In this document: positions 14,454 to 21,509 of the stretch, in pieces | How the letters are laid out: each line of letters opens with the position of its first letter | Position numbering within the stretch: the first letter of the stretch is position 1 | NCBI GenBank assembly: GCA_937892925.1 | Contig: CALBHX010000037.1 | Location: 1 to 33,870 of the forward strand | Source: an uncultured Lentisphaeraceae bacterium | Lineage (GTDB): Bacteria > Verrucomicrobiota > Kiritimatiellia > RFP12 > DVOR01 | DNA length: 33,870 nt | Reading direction: 5' to 3' | Made by a program: the position numbers and the translations under genes | Notes under the pieces: model-generated | The model's input: the letters and a program-made list of their open reading frames with translations, nothing else | Databases searched by the model: none | Told to the model about the DNA's origin: nothing

Positions 14454-15952
14454 GGGGTTTCCTCCGGCAGGTGGGGAAAAGCATGGGCGGCATAGACGGT
14501 TCGGCAGCGGGTATTACGCGGTGTGGCGCGATAGGCGCCGATAAGCTGCCCCTGCTGCCTCAGATGCTCCAGAATGAGTGCCTCAATGCCTCGATTTAAG
14601 GCGCGGCAGCTGAGAGCCCAGGTTTCAATGAAGTTGCCTTCCAGCACCACCACGCTGATCAGCCCCAGCTCGCCAAAACGATCGCGCAGGCGGTAGAGCC
14701 ATCCCCGCTTGCCGAGCAGCTCGGCGGCGGTATGGCGGGTGCCGCGCATATTGAACTGGTTGCATCGCTGCGTCAGCTGGGCGGCGCGTTCAACATTGGC
14801 GGAAGTCAGCGGCTCAGGGATGAGTTTCTGCCGGAGCGAGGCGATATATGCCTCTGGCGAACAGGCGGCGGCGGCCGCTTCGCGTTGTTCTTCATCACGC
14901 AGCGTTTGAACGCGAACCCGATCTTCGGCTGTGATTTGCGCTGCTTCGAAGAGGCTCTGCCGCGCCAACGCTTCCACACGGCAGGCGGGGTCTTCCGGTA
15001 TCTCGGGAACGGCTACCTCCGGCAGCTCCGAGCGCACTTCTGCGCGTTGTTCGGGGCGGTCATCAATAAAAACAAGGCTGTCGATGCCGACATGAAGCCG
15101 TCTGGCAATTTGACGGAGCATTTCACATTTACTGCCCCAGCCGCACTCAATGGCGGAGAAACTGGATGTTGGGAAGAGAGGATTTAACCGCATCAGACCG
15201 GCCTGAACGGCTTCGGGGTCGTTTCGTGACGCTGCGGCCAGCAAAATGCCGCGGCTGACCAGTTTGCCAAGCCAGGCGCGATAAGCCGGAAATCCGGGAG
15301 CATCCGGATCAATTCCCTCGGAACCGACTTCTCCTATACGCCCGTCCCATAACGTATCGTCCAAATCGGTTACCAGCACTTTTCGTAGATGCCCCATGCG
15401 GGCGGCCAGGACATCTACGGTGCGTCGTGCCAGTTCAGGCACAGCATGTGGAGCGAAGGCTACACGGGCGATTGCCCACAATCGAGGGTCAAAGGTGTTT
15501 TCGCGCCCCCGCTGTGCTTGCAGCCCGTCCAGATCCACTACAGCCAGTCGGGGCAGGGTGCGCGCCAATTCCACCAGCGCAGCGTTCCACTTCAACACGC
15601 GTGCGCGGAGGGTTTCGGGGCGGATCAGCGCCAAGCTCCCGCAGGTGCCCTCATCGCAGGTGGCAGCGGTGTAGCAGAAGAGATTGCCGGGAAGTTTTTC
15701 GATCAAAGGAGCAAGGGTAGGAAGGACTTCCGCTTCGGAGCAAAACCAGAGCCCTGTCCAATCCGGATTGAAGGCTTGCAATTCTTTTAAGACGGTTTGC
15801 GGCGCGGCGAAAGCCCAGCTTCGCACCTCTGCGGGGATGTTTCGATTCAGAAGCTCAGCTTCCAGTGCCCGCACAAGAAATTGCGGCGAACTGTCGGCAC
15901 AAAGTGCCAGGCGCAGCGGGCGGGCAGGGAAGATTGGTTCGGTTGGGTTCAT
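14450..15952 (-). CDS. FkbH-like HAD-IIIC phosphatase / glyceryl-ACP synthase family protein
   Basis: The protein has 500 residues. After an N-terminal alpha/beta region (1-185), the HAD catalytic motif VLVTDLDDTLWDGRIGE lies at 192-208, with Asp196 and Asp198 as nucleophile and acid. SRND follows at 242-245 and VFIDDRPEQRAEVR at 294-307. The C-terminal part (about 340-490) resembles a GNAT-like acyltransferase (QLTQRCNQFNMRGTRHTAAE, FGELGLISVVVLEG). FkbH proteins dephosphorylate 1,3-bisphosphoglycerate and load the glyceryl unit on an ACP for methoxymalonyl or tetronate units. Related proteins also occur in polysaccharide loci. All visible motifs are intact. It overlaps the glycosyltransferase upstream and the ACP downstream by 4 bp each. 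Exact substrate unknown. Confidence 0.85.
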   Translation of the reverse strand: MNPTEPIFPARPLRLALCADSSPQFLVRALEAELLNRNIPAEVRSWAFAAPQTVLKELQAFNPDWTGLWFCSEAEVLPTLAPLIEKLPGNLFCYTAATCDEGTCGSLALIRPETLRARVLKWNAALVELARTLPRLAVVDLDGLQAQRGRENTFDPRLWAIARVAFAPHAVPELARRTVDVLAARMGHLRKVLVTDLDDTLWDGRIGEVGSEGIDPDAPGFPAYRAWLGKLVSRGILLAAASRNDPEAVQAGLMRLNPLFPTSSFSAIECGWGSKCEMLRQIARRLHVGIDSLVFIDDRPEQRAEVRSELPEVAVPEIPEDPACRVEALARQSLFEAAQITAEDRVRVQTLRDEEQREAAAAACSPEAYIASLRQKLIPEPLTSANVERAAQLTQRCNQFNMRGTRHTAAELLGKRGWLYRLRDRFGELGLISVVVLEGNFIETWALSCRALNRGIEALILEHLRQQGQLIGAYRATPRNTRCRTVYAAHAFPHLPEETP

Positions 15953-17094
15953 ACGCGCGGGGAGGTGAGAGCCAGGGCATAACAGCTGCGCAGCACTGCT
16001 GCGAGGGCGGAAGCATTTCGTTCACGTGAGATGGTCTCGGCGGCGGCTTCGGCATGTTCGGCGCAGAGCAGCGGGGAGAGCATGTGCCGGCGGATTGCAG
16101 TCTCAATGGCCGCTGCTCCGCCGTGGATGAGCATGGCATTCTGCGGGGTGAGGAGCGTTTCATAGGCGGGACATTGGGTGGCCAGCAGGGCGCGTTGAGC
16201 GGCCATGGCATCAAGCAGAATGGGCGGCGGCAGGGCGCCGTGGACGGCGGGGAGGAAGACAAGGTCTGCCGCGGTTAGGTAGGCCATGCATTCCAGCGGG
16301 CCTTCGGGTGCGGGGCGGACGTCCCATGCGCCGGAAGGGGGAAAGCGTTTGGTTAGGCGGGTGCGGAGCTTCTCTGCTGCATCGGGCGTTCCCCCTGCCA
16401 GGGTGAGGTGCAGGTTGGGCAGGGAAAGCAGATTCGGCAGGGCTTCCAACAGTGCGTTCAGATCGGTGAAATGGGGGGTAAAAGCCAGCGCAGTTACATG
16501 GAAGGGCTGTGTCTCGCCGCGCAGGCGGACGGATGGCAACGGCAGGCGTTGGATACAGGGGGCAGGCAGGGCGGCCAGTGTGGCCACACGCCCGCAGAAG
16601 CCTACCTCACGCAGTCGCGAAAGAGGGTAGGGGACATCGGAAAACACGAGGTTGGCTGTGTGTCGGAAGCGGGCGGATCGCCGTTTCAGCCAGCGGATCA
16701 GATCGTGTCCGCTTTCGGTGTTCCATTCAAAAAGAAAACGGGTGCCAAAAAGACGGGCGACAAAGGCTGCGGCGCGGATGGCGCGATCGGCGCAATGGAT
16801 GGCATCGTAGGAGTGGGTCAACTGCAGGCGGATAGCCGTGAGTGTGAGCAGCGCGGTGGCCCATCCGCGGCGCAATCCGCTGCCATAGGGGGGCAGGTGC
16901 CGCGTAAAGGGTAAACGGGTGGTGCGGTACAGCCGGTTGGCGAGTCCCTGCGGCCAAACATCTCCGCCTTGAAGGGTGAGTACGTCTACCTCCAGCCCCG
17001 CCTGTTTCATCAGCGCAAGCATTTGGAACACTCGGCGGGCATGGGTGCTGCCTGTTCGAAGTGTTTGGGCATAGAGGTAGAGAACACGTGCCAT
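15949..17094 (-). CDS. GT4-like glycosyltransferase
   Basis: The protein has 381 residues with a GT-B layout. The N-terminal Rossmann half begins ARVLYLYAQTLRTGSTHARR, like MxILxV...GG-type starts, and contains YDAIHCADRAIRAA. The C-terminal half contains LHLTLAGGTPDAAEKLRTRL, a YLTAADLVFLPAVHG segment and PPILLDAMAAQRALLAT. This last is where GT4 enzymes bind the sugar nucleotide (usually with an E-x7-E that is only partly kept here). It would transfer a sugar to a lipid or polysaccharide acceptor at the inner membrane. The ATG at 17094 is 13 bp after thrB; the longer frame runs into thrB. Its stop overlaps the FkbH-like start, so it probably decorates the product of that cluster. Confidence 0.75.
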   Translation of the reverse strand: MARVLYLYAQTLRTGSTHARRVFQMLALMKQAGLEVDVLTLQGGDVWPQGLANRLYRTTRLPFTRHLPPYGSGLRRGWATALLTLTAIRLQLTHSYDAIHCADRAIRAAAFVARLFGTRFLFEWNTESGHDLIRWLKRRSARFRHTANLVFSDVPYPLSRLREVGFCGRVATLAALPAPCIQRLPLPSVRLRGETQPFHVTALAFTPHFTDLNALLEALPNLLSLPNLHLTLAGGTPDAAEKLRTRLTKRFPPSGAWDVRPAPEGPLECMAYLTAADLVFLPAVHGALPPPILLDAMAAQRALLATQCPAYETLLTPQNAMLIHGGAAAIETAIRRHMLSPLLCAEHAEAAAETISRERNASALAAVLRSCYALALTSPRV

Positions 17095-17107
17095 AGATGA
17101 GGGAGGG

Positions 17108-18007
17108 TCAAAGGGCTCGCAGTTGGGCGCCCTGGCGGTGCAGATGCATCTTACGGATGCGCCACTCCAGATCGAGCCCGGAAACATAGGTACTCATCTG
17201 TTTGCCGAAGGCATCGTCGTCATCGATGACTACGGCTACGATGGTGGGGCCGGCACCGGAGATATAAACGGCCACGGCATCGGTCTGCTCTACGGCGTAA
17301 CGCATAACATCTGCTCCCTGCGGGATGAGCTGCAGGCGATACTCCTGGTGGATGCGGTCTTTGCATCCGGCGCGGATCAATCGGGCTTCGGCGCGTTCGA
17401 GCCCCTCTACCAGAATGGGCACGCGCGAAAGGTTGTAGATGCAGTCGGTAAGGGAATAGGTTTTGGGCAGAGCCGCACGCGCCGCTTCAGTGGGTACACG
17501 CACATCGGGCATCAGTGCATAGAAGCTGATGCGGTCGCTGATGGGGTAGCGGTGCCAGTAAACCAGCCCATCTTCAACAATGGCCGCAACGAAGCCGCCT
17601 AGGATAGCGGGTGCCACGTTGTCGGGGTGGCCTTCAATCTGGGTAGCCGTTCGGAGAATCTGTTCGGTATCCATGGAGAGATTGCCGAGAGCATTAGCAG
17701 CCATTACGCCGGCAACGATACAAGTGGAGCTGGAACCCAGCCCAGAGCAGACGGGGAGGTCGGTATCGAAGAGAATGCGCAGGTTTGGGGCTAGGCGTCC
17801 ATACTGCGCCAGCACTCGGGTGAGCGTGGTGTAGAGCAGGTTGTTTTCTGGTACGGAAAACTCCGGTAGGCACCCCTCAATCTTTAGCCGTTCGGGGCAG
17901 TCGGTGTCGAAGGTGAAGCGGTTGTACATGTCAAAGGCCAGCCCCATCACATCAAAGCCGGGGCCGACATTGGCGCTCGTTGCGGGCACCGAAATCTTGA
18001 ACTTCAT
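17108..18007 (-). CDS. thrB: Homoserine kinase
   Basis: The protein has 299 residues, normal for ThrB. This GHMP kinase phosphorylates homoserine in threonine synthesis. The start FKISVPATSANVGPGFDVMG matches the first GHMP motif, PVCSGLGSSS at 85-94 is the ATP-binding motif, and VAVYISGAGPTIVAVV is the third motif. The ATG at 18007 has GAGGAG 6 nt upstream; the longer frame lies upstream of the predicted transcript start. An extended -10 promoter lies just in front. It heads a tight operon with lipid/glycan-type genes. All family motifs are kept, so a plain metabolic role is likely. Confidence 0.93.
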   Translation of the reverse strand: MKFKISVPATSANVGPGFDVMGLAFDMYNRFTFDTDCPERLKIEGCLPEFSVPENNLLYTTLTRVLAQYGRLAPNLRILFDTDLPVCSGLGSSSTCIVAGVMAANALGNLSMDTEQILRTATQIEGHPDNVAPAILGGFVAAIVEDGLVYWHRYPISDRISFYALMPDVRVPTEAARAALPKTYSLTDCIYNLSRVPILVEGLERAEARLIRAGCKDRIHQEYRLQLIPQGADVMRYAVEQTDAVAVYISGAGPTIVAVVIDDDDAFGKQMSTYVSGLDLEWRIRKMHLHRQGAQLRAL

Positions 18008-18033
18008 GAAAACTCCTCGTGTCTTGACGCTGA

Positions 18034-18042
18034 AGTATAGCA
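18034..18042 (-). promoter_or_regulatory. Extended -10 promoter for thrB operon
   Basis: The minus strand reads TGCTATACT, an extended -10 element (TGn plus TATACT). No good -35 box lies at the usual distance. Transcription would start near 18027, giving a leader of about 20 nt that contains only the ribosome site. Confidence 0.5.
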
Positions 18043-18244
18043 CAAATACCTTGGCTAAACGGGATAGGGTAAGAAAGCAGGAGCATGGATTGCCTGTTGT
18101 AAGCATGGGGCGTTAGCGATCTTTTAGGTGACGGAGGTGCTGCATGGGCGGGAAACACGAATGAAACTGTTGATGTAGGTTCCGCGATACTGGCGGCATG
18201 TCTCTGGTTGCCGGATGGATCTTCCGAGGCGAGAGCCGAATAAA

Positions 18245-18302
18245 CCCGCCCCGACTTTGTCTCAAACCCGCCCCAACGGCGAGGTCAATTCGGGGCGGCT
18301 TT
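18245..18302. repeat. GC-rich hairpin element with two competing 5' arms in the thrB-rpsO intergenic region
   Basis: The 476-bp divergent gap 18008-18483 has no gene. Its middle holds CCCGCCCC at 18245-18252 and again at 18267-18274, each preceded by AAA. Both can pair with GGGGCGG at 18292-18298, which is followed by CTTTTT on the plus strand. This is a terminator shape for plus-strand transcription, and a weaker one on the minus strand. The 13-mer TCGGGGCGGCTTT at 18290-18302 is identical to 28081-28093. I see nothing else between 18043 and 18244. Confidence 0.6.
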
Positions 18303-18343
18303 TTCGTGTTTTCTCTCACAGGGGTAAAGCGTGGGAGGCATGG

Positions 18344-18372
18344 TTGCATTCGCGGAAGTCTTTTGGTATAGT
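18344..18372 (+). promoter_or_regulatory. Sigma-70 type promoter of rpsO
   Basis: TTGCAT at 18344-18349 and TATAGT at 18367-18372 are separated by 17 nt, close to the ideal arrangement. The start would be near 18379, leaving a leader of about 105 nt. Confidence 0.75.
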
Positions 18373-18378
18373 AAATGA

Positions 18379-18483
18379 ACTTTTCCTGCGACGTGTCTTA
18401 GGATACGTTCCCCGTTGCGGGTAGCTCCGATTCCCGGAGCGGCTGTGAAAGGTGTTTGAACCCCCATCATTGGAGATGACACC
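18379..18483 (+). promoter_or_regulatory. rpsO 5' leader with two small hairpins
   Basis: The leader contains CCCG-ttg-CGGG (18411-18421) and GCTCCG-attcc-CGGAGC (18424-18440) ahead of the GGAG ribosome site. S15 commonly represses its own mRNA by binding structured leaders, so an autoregulatory site is plausible. No specific known S15 motif was matched. Confidence 0.45.
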
Positions 18484-18741
18484 ATGATTGACAAAAATGC
18501 TGTCCGTCAGCAGTTCCAGCGCCATGAGCGCGACACTGGGTCGAGCGAAGTGCAGATCGCCACGCTTACCAAGAAGATTGAAATGCTTACTGAGCATCTC
18601 AAGGTGAACAAGAAGGATAATTCTTCTCGGTATGGCCTGATTCGTATGGTCAATAACCGTCGTAAACTGTTGGATTATTTGAAGCGTACGAATGAGCCGC
18701 TTTATCGGAAGGTGATCGGCGACCTTGGATTGCGCCGCTAA
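18484..18741 (+). CDS. rpsO: 30S ribosomal protein S15
   Basis: The protein has 85 residues (E. coli S15 has 89). It carries the S15 signature: TGSSEVQIATLTKKIEMLTEHLK, then a KKDNSSRYGLIRMVNNRRKLLDYL stretch that binds 16S rRNA. S15 is an early-assembly protein of the small subunit. A GGAG site lies 8-9 nt before the ATG. The gene has its own promoter, leader and terminator and is not followed by pnp, unlike in many bacteria. Confidence 0.98.
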   Translation: MIDKNAVRQQFQRHERDTGSSEVQIATLTKKIEMLTEHLKVNKKDNSSRYGLIRMVNNRRKLLDYLKRTNEPLYRKVIGDLGLRR

Positions 18742-18765
18742 GCGAAGGCTTTCGCCGGATTGAAC

Positions 18766-18800
18766 AACGCGCCGCCAGAGGTTCTGGCGGCGCGTTTGTC
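18766..18800 (+). terminator. rpsO terminator
   Basis: A 14-bp GC-rich stem (18766-18779 with 18783-18796; core CGCGCCGCCAGA) with a 3-nt loop is followed by a short T-rich stretch TTTGTCGTT. A small hairpin GCGAA/TTCGC (18742-18755) precedes it right after the stop codon. Confidence 0.75.
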
Positions 18801-18874
18801 GTTGGGAATATAAGAACGGAGGATATGGCTCAGAGTGCGGAGGGTGGTGAGATAGGATTGATGGGCGTGGAGGA

Positions 18875-18905
18875 TAAAAAAGCGCGGACGGTGACCGCCC
18901 GCGCT
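18875..18905 (-). terminator. Terminator of the GH3 operon
   Basis: On the minus strand, AGCGCGGGCGGT (18905-18894) pairs with ACCGTCCGCGCT (18892-18881) with a one-base centre that would open to a small loop, and with one C-A mismatch in the stem. TTTTT follows. It closes the long minus-strand transcript and faces the rpsO terminator. Confidence 0.8.
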
Positions 18906-18932
18906 GAGGTGTGGGAAACCGGCGGCTTGGCC

Positions 18933-21488
18933 TCAGGCGGTTAGAGGATTGACTTCCTCGGCAGGCTTGGCGGTCTTTTTGAAACGTTCAGTTCGAACGG
19001 GCTGGCCGTCTTTGATGAGCACACGCCACTTGAGGTCGACTGACGATGTGCCGATACGCAGCTCGTAAGGGGTGCCAGGGTCTACCCAGGATTGATCTTC
19101 CAAGACGATCTTCAGATGGTCGAGGGGAACATCGAGGGTAACGAGACGGGTTTCGCCGGGTTTCAAGTGGATGCGTTTGAAGCCGCGGAGCATTTGGTCA
19201 AACCAGTAGATGGGCACCTGGGTATAGGAGACGTAAAGTTGAATGACTTCATCGCCGGGAACGGTGCCGGTGTTGGTGACGGGGACAGTGATGCGCCAAC
19301 CATCGGCGATGGTTTGTTCAGTTTTCGCACCGAACCAACGGGCAAAGATGCCGGGGTTCAGGGGCTGACGGCGTGTTCGTGCTTCAAGCATGGGTTTGCC
19401 AACGGCGAAGGTGGTGTAGGAGAGGCCAAATCCGAAGGGATAGAGCGCGCCGGGATTGTAGGTGCCGTTCTTGACATTTGGTTCGTAGTTGGATTTGGGC
19501 TTGGCGGGGAAGTTGTAAGGGATTTGCCCAACGGTTTTTAACCAAGTTCCGTTGGTTTTTCCTCCGGGGTTGTAAGCTCCGAGGAGAACTTCCGCAATCG
19601 CGGTGCCGCCATGCCCGCCCAGGAATCCGCATGAGAGGATGGCGGGGGTGTTGCGCACGGCCCAGTTGATGCTTGGCGGGCGGCCGTGGAGCAATACGAG
19701 AATCGTCGGCTTGCCGGTGGCCTGCACACGCTGAAGGAGTGTTTCCTGACGGCCTGGAAGGTTCAGGGAGGCACGGGTTTTACTTTCACCGGAGGTGCGC
19801 CCGGAATCGCCGAGAACAACGATCACAGCATCGGCTTGTTGGGCTGTGGCCACAGCTTTGTCAATGTCATCGCGTTCTTTTTGCGTCATTGGAACGGGAA
19901 CGAGTTCGGAATCGGGCCATTTGGGATCCACGATGTTGCACCCCTTGGCATAGAGCACTTCAACGCCTTTACCTTTGAGGGCGGCTTCCAAGCCTCGGCG
20001 AACTGTGATGGCGGGGTAGTTTTGGGGGCCGTAACGATTGGGCATACAGTCGGTGGAGTCGGCATTGGGGCCAACGACTGCAAGTTTTTTGATCTTGTTC
20101 GGGTTGAGTGGCAGGAGGGAACCCTCATTTTTCAGGAGAACAACGGCTTCGCGGGCAGCCTGTAATGCCACCTCCTGAAAGGCCTTGTTACCGACAATGG
20201 CATTGGCGGCAGCGGGGGTTTCTACGTAGGGGTGGTCGAACATGCCGGCCTCGAACTTGACGCGCAGGACGTCGCGCACCATATCATTCACATCGGCCAT
20301 GGCCAGTGTGCCATCGCTGAGGGAGCGATTGATTGCCTTTGCAACGGCGCCGGGCGGTGAGAATGTGGTCCAAACGTTGAGACCTGCACGGATACGGAGG
20401 TTATGCGCTTCTTTCTGATCTTTGGCCATGCGGTGGAGAGTGGCTAGGCGTTCAACAGCGTGACTGTCAGAAACGACATAGCCTTTAAAACCGAGTTCAC
20501 CGCGAAGCCGCTCTTTCAATAAATGGGCACTGGCGGCCACGGGCATGCCGTTGACGTCATTGTAAGCACACATGACGCCGCGTGGGGAAACTTCCGTGAA
20601 GACGCGTTTGAAAGGATAGAAGTGGATGGCTTCGAAGGTTTGTGCGGAGACGTGCGGATCGGTGCGAGAGTCATAGCCTCGGGCGCCTTTATTTTCACCA
20701 TACCCTACATAGTGTTTGGGCGTGGAGATCACGCCGCCTTCCTGAAGCCCCTGCGCAATGGCTTTGCCGATTTCAGCAACGAGGAAGGGATCCTCGGCAA
20801 TGGTACCTTCCCACCGCCCCCACCGTTGGTCGCGGGCAACATCGAGAATGGGGCCGTAAATGTTGGTGTATCCAACGGCCTTGCCTTCTTTACCTTCAAT
20901 TTGCCCCATTTTACGCATAAGGTCTGGATCCCACGTCATACCCTGTGCGTGCGGACATGGGAAACTGGTGCCGTGGCGAACGTTTACGCCATTGATGCCT
21001 TCATTGGTAAAATCTACAGGAATACCCAACCTTGTCTGCTCAATGAAGAAGCGTTGCGTGTTGTTGACGTAGTGGGCGTTACGCTCCGGGGTATTACTGA
21101 TCTCTTTGTCGGAGGCGTGGCGATAGCCAGCCCCCTGTTCATCGATGTTTGCAACACCGTCTTTCCAGACTTCCTCTTTCCATTTTTTGGTTGGATAGCG
21201 GTCTTTCAAAACGGCACGGTAGCCATAGAGTGTGCACAACTGCATGACTTTTTCTGCTTGAGTCATCTGCCCCATCAGGTCTTCAATACGCTCGTCTATA
21301 GGGGCAGAGGGATCTTCGTAGCGGTCTTTTTCCCCATTTTTGTTGAGGTCTATCCATCCTTCATGGTAGATTTCTGGTTTGGCCTCGAAGGGGTACGGAT
21401 AGGGGTTGCCTTCAGGAAACCCGACGGCGGAGAGCGGAGAAGCCAGAGAAAACCCGGCTGCGCAGAGAAAAACGAAAGAAGTATTCAT
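18933..21488 (-). CDS. Secreted glycoside hydrolase family 3 (beta-glucosidase-like), copy B
   Basis: The protein has 851 residues with a signal peptide at 1-22. An EF-hand-like loop D-L-N-K-N-G-x-x-D-x-x-E lies at 47-58. The GH3 (beta/alpha)8 domain spans about 65-415, with KHY at 258-260 for substrate binding and Asp341 in GYVVSDSHA as nucleophile. The alpha/beta sandwich domain (about 445-680) carries GDSGRTSGES, with Glu568 as probable acid/base. A fibronectin-III-like domain ends the protein (about 760-830). GH3 enzymes release terminal beta-glucosides, xylosides or related sugars; the substrate cannot be read here. It begins 21 bp after a close paralogue and has a weak ribosome site (AGAG). 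It ends before a clear terminator. Confidence 0.92.
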   Translation of the reverse strand: MNTSFVFLCAAGFSLASPLSAVGFPEGNPYPYPFEAKPEIYHEGWIDLNKNGEKDRYEDPSAPIDERIEDLMGQMTQAEKVMQLCTLYGYRAVLKDRYPTKKWKEEVWKDGVANIDEQGAGYRHASDKEISNTPERNAHYVNNTQRFFIEQTRLGIPVDFTNEGINGVNVRHGTSFPCPHAQGMTWDPDLMRKMGQIEGKEGKAVGYTNIYGPILDVARDQRWGRWEGTIAEDPFLVAEIGKAIAQGLQEGGVISTPKHYVGYGENKGARGYDSRTDPHVSAQTFEAIHFYPFKRVFTEVSPRGVMCAYNDVNGMPVAASAHLLKERLRGELGFKGYVVSDSHAVERLATLHRMAKDQKEAHNLRIRAGLNVWTTFSPPGAVAKAINRSLSDGTLAMADVNDMVRDVLRVKFEAGMFDHPYVETPAAANAIVGNKAFQEVALQAAREAVVLLKNEGSLLPLNPNKIKKLAVVGPNADSTDCMPNRYGPQNYPAITVRRGLEAALKGKGVEVLYAKGCNIVDPKWPDSELVPVPMTQKERDDIDKAVATAQQADAVIVVLGDSGRTSGESKTRASLNLPGRQETLLQRVQATGKPTILVLLHGRPPSINWAVRNTPAILSCGFLGGHGGTAIAEVLLGAYNPGGKTNGTWLKTVGQIPYNFPAKPKSNYEPNVKNGTYNPGALYPFGFGLSYTTFAVGKPMLEARTRRQPLNPGIFARWFGAKTEQTIADGWRITVPVTNTGTVPGDEVIQLYVSYTQVPIYWFDQMLRGFKRIHLKPGETRLVTLDVPLDHLKIVLEDQSWVDPGTPYELRIGTSSVDLKWRVLIKDGQPVRTERFKKTAKPAEEVNPLTA

Positions 21489-21509
21489 TACGGGTCTCTT
21501 GATTTGGGG

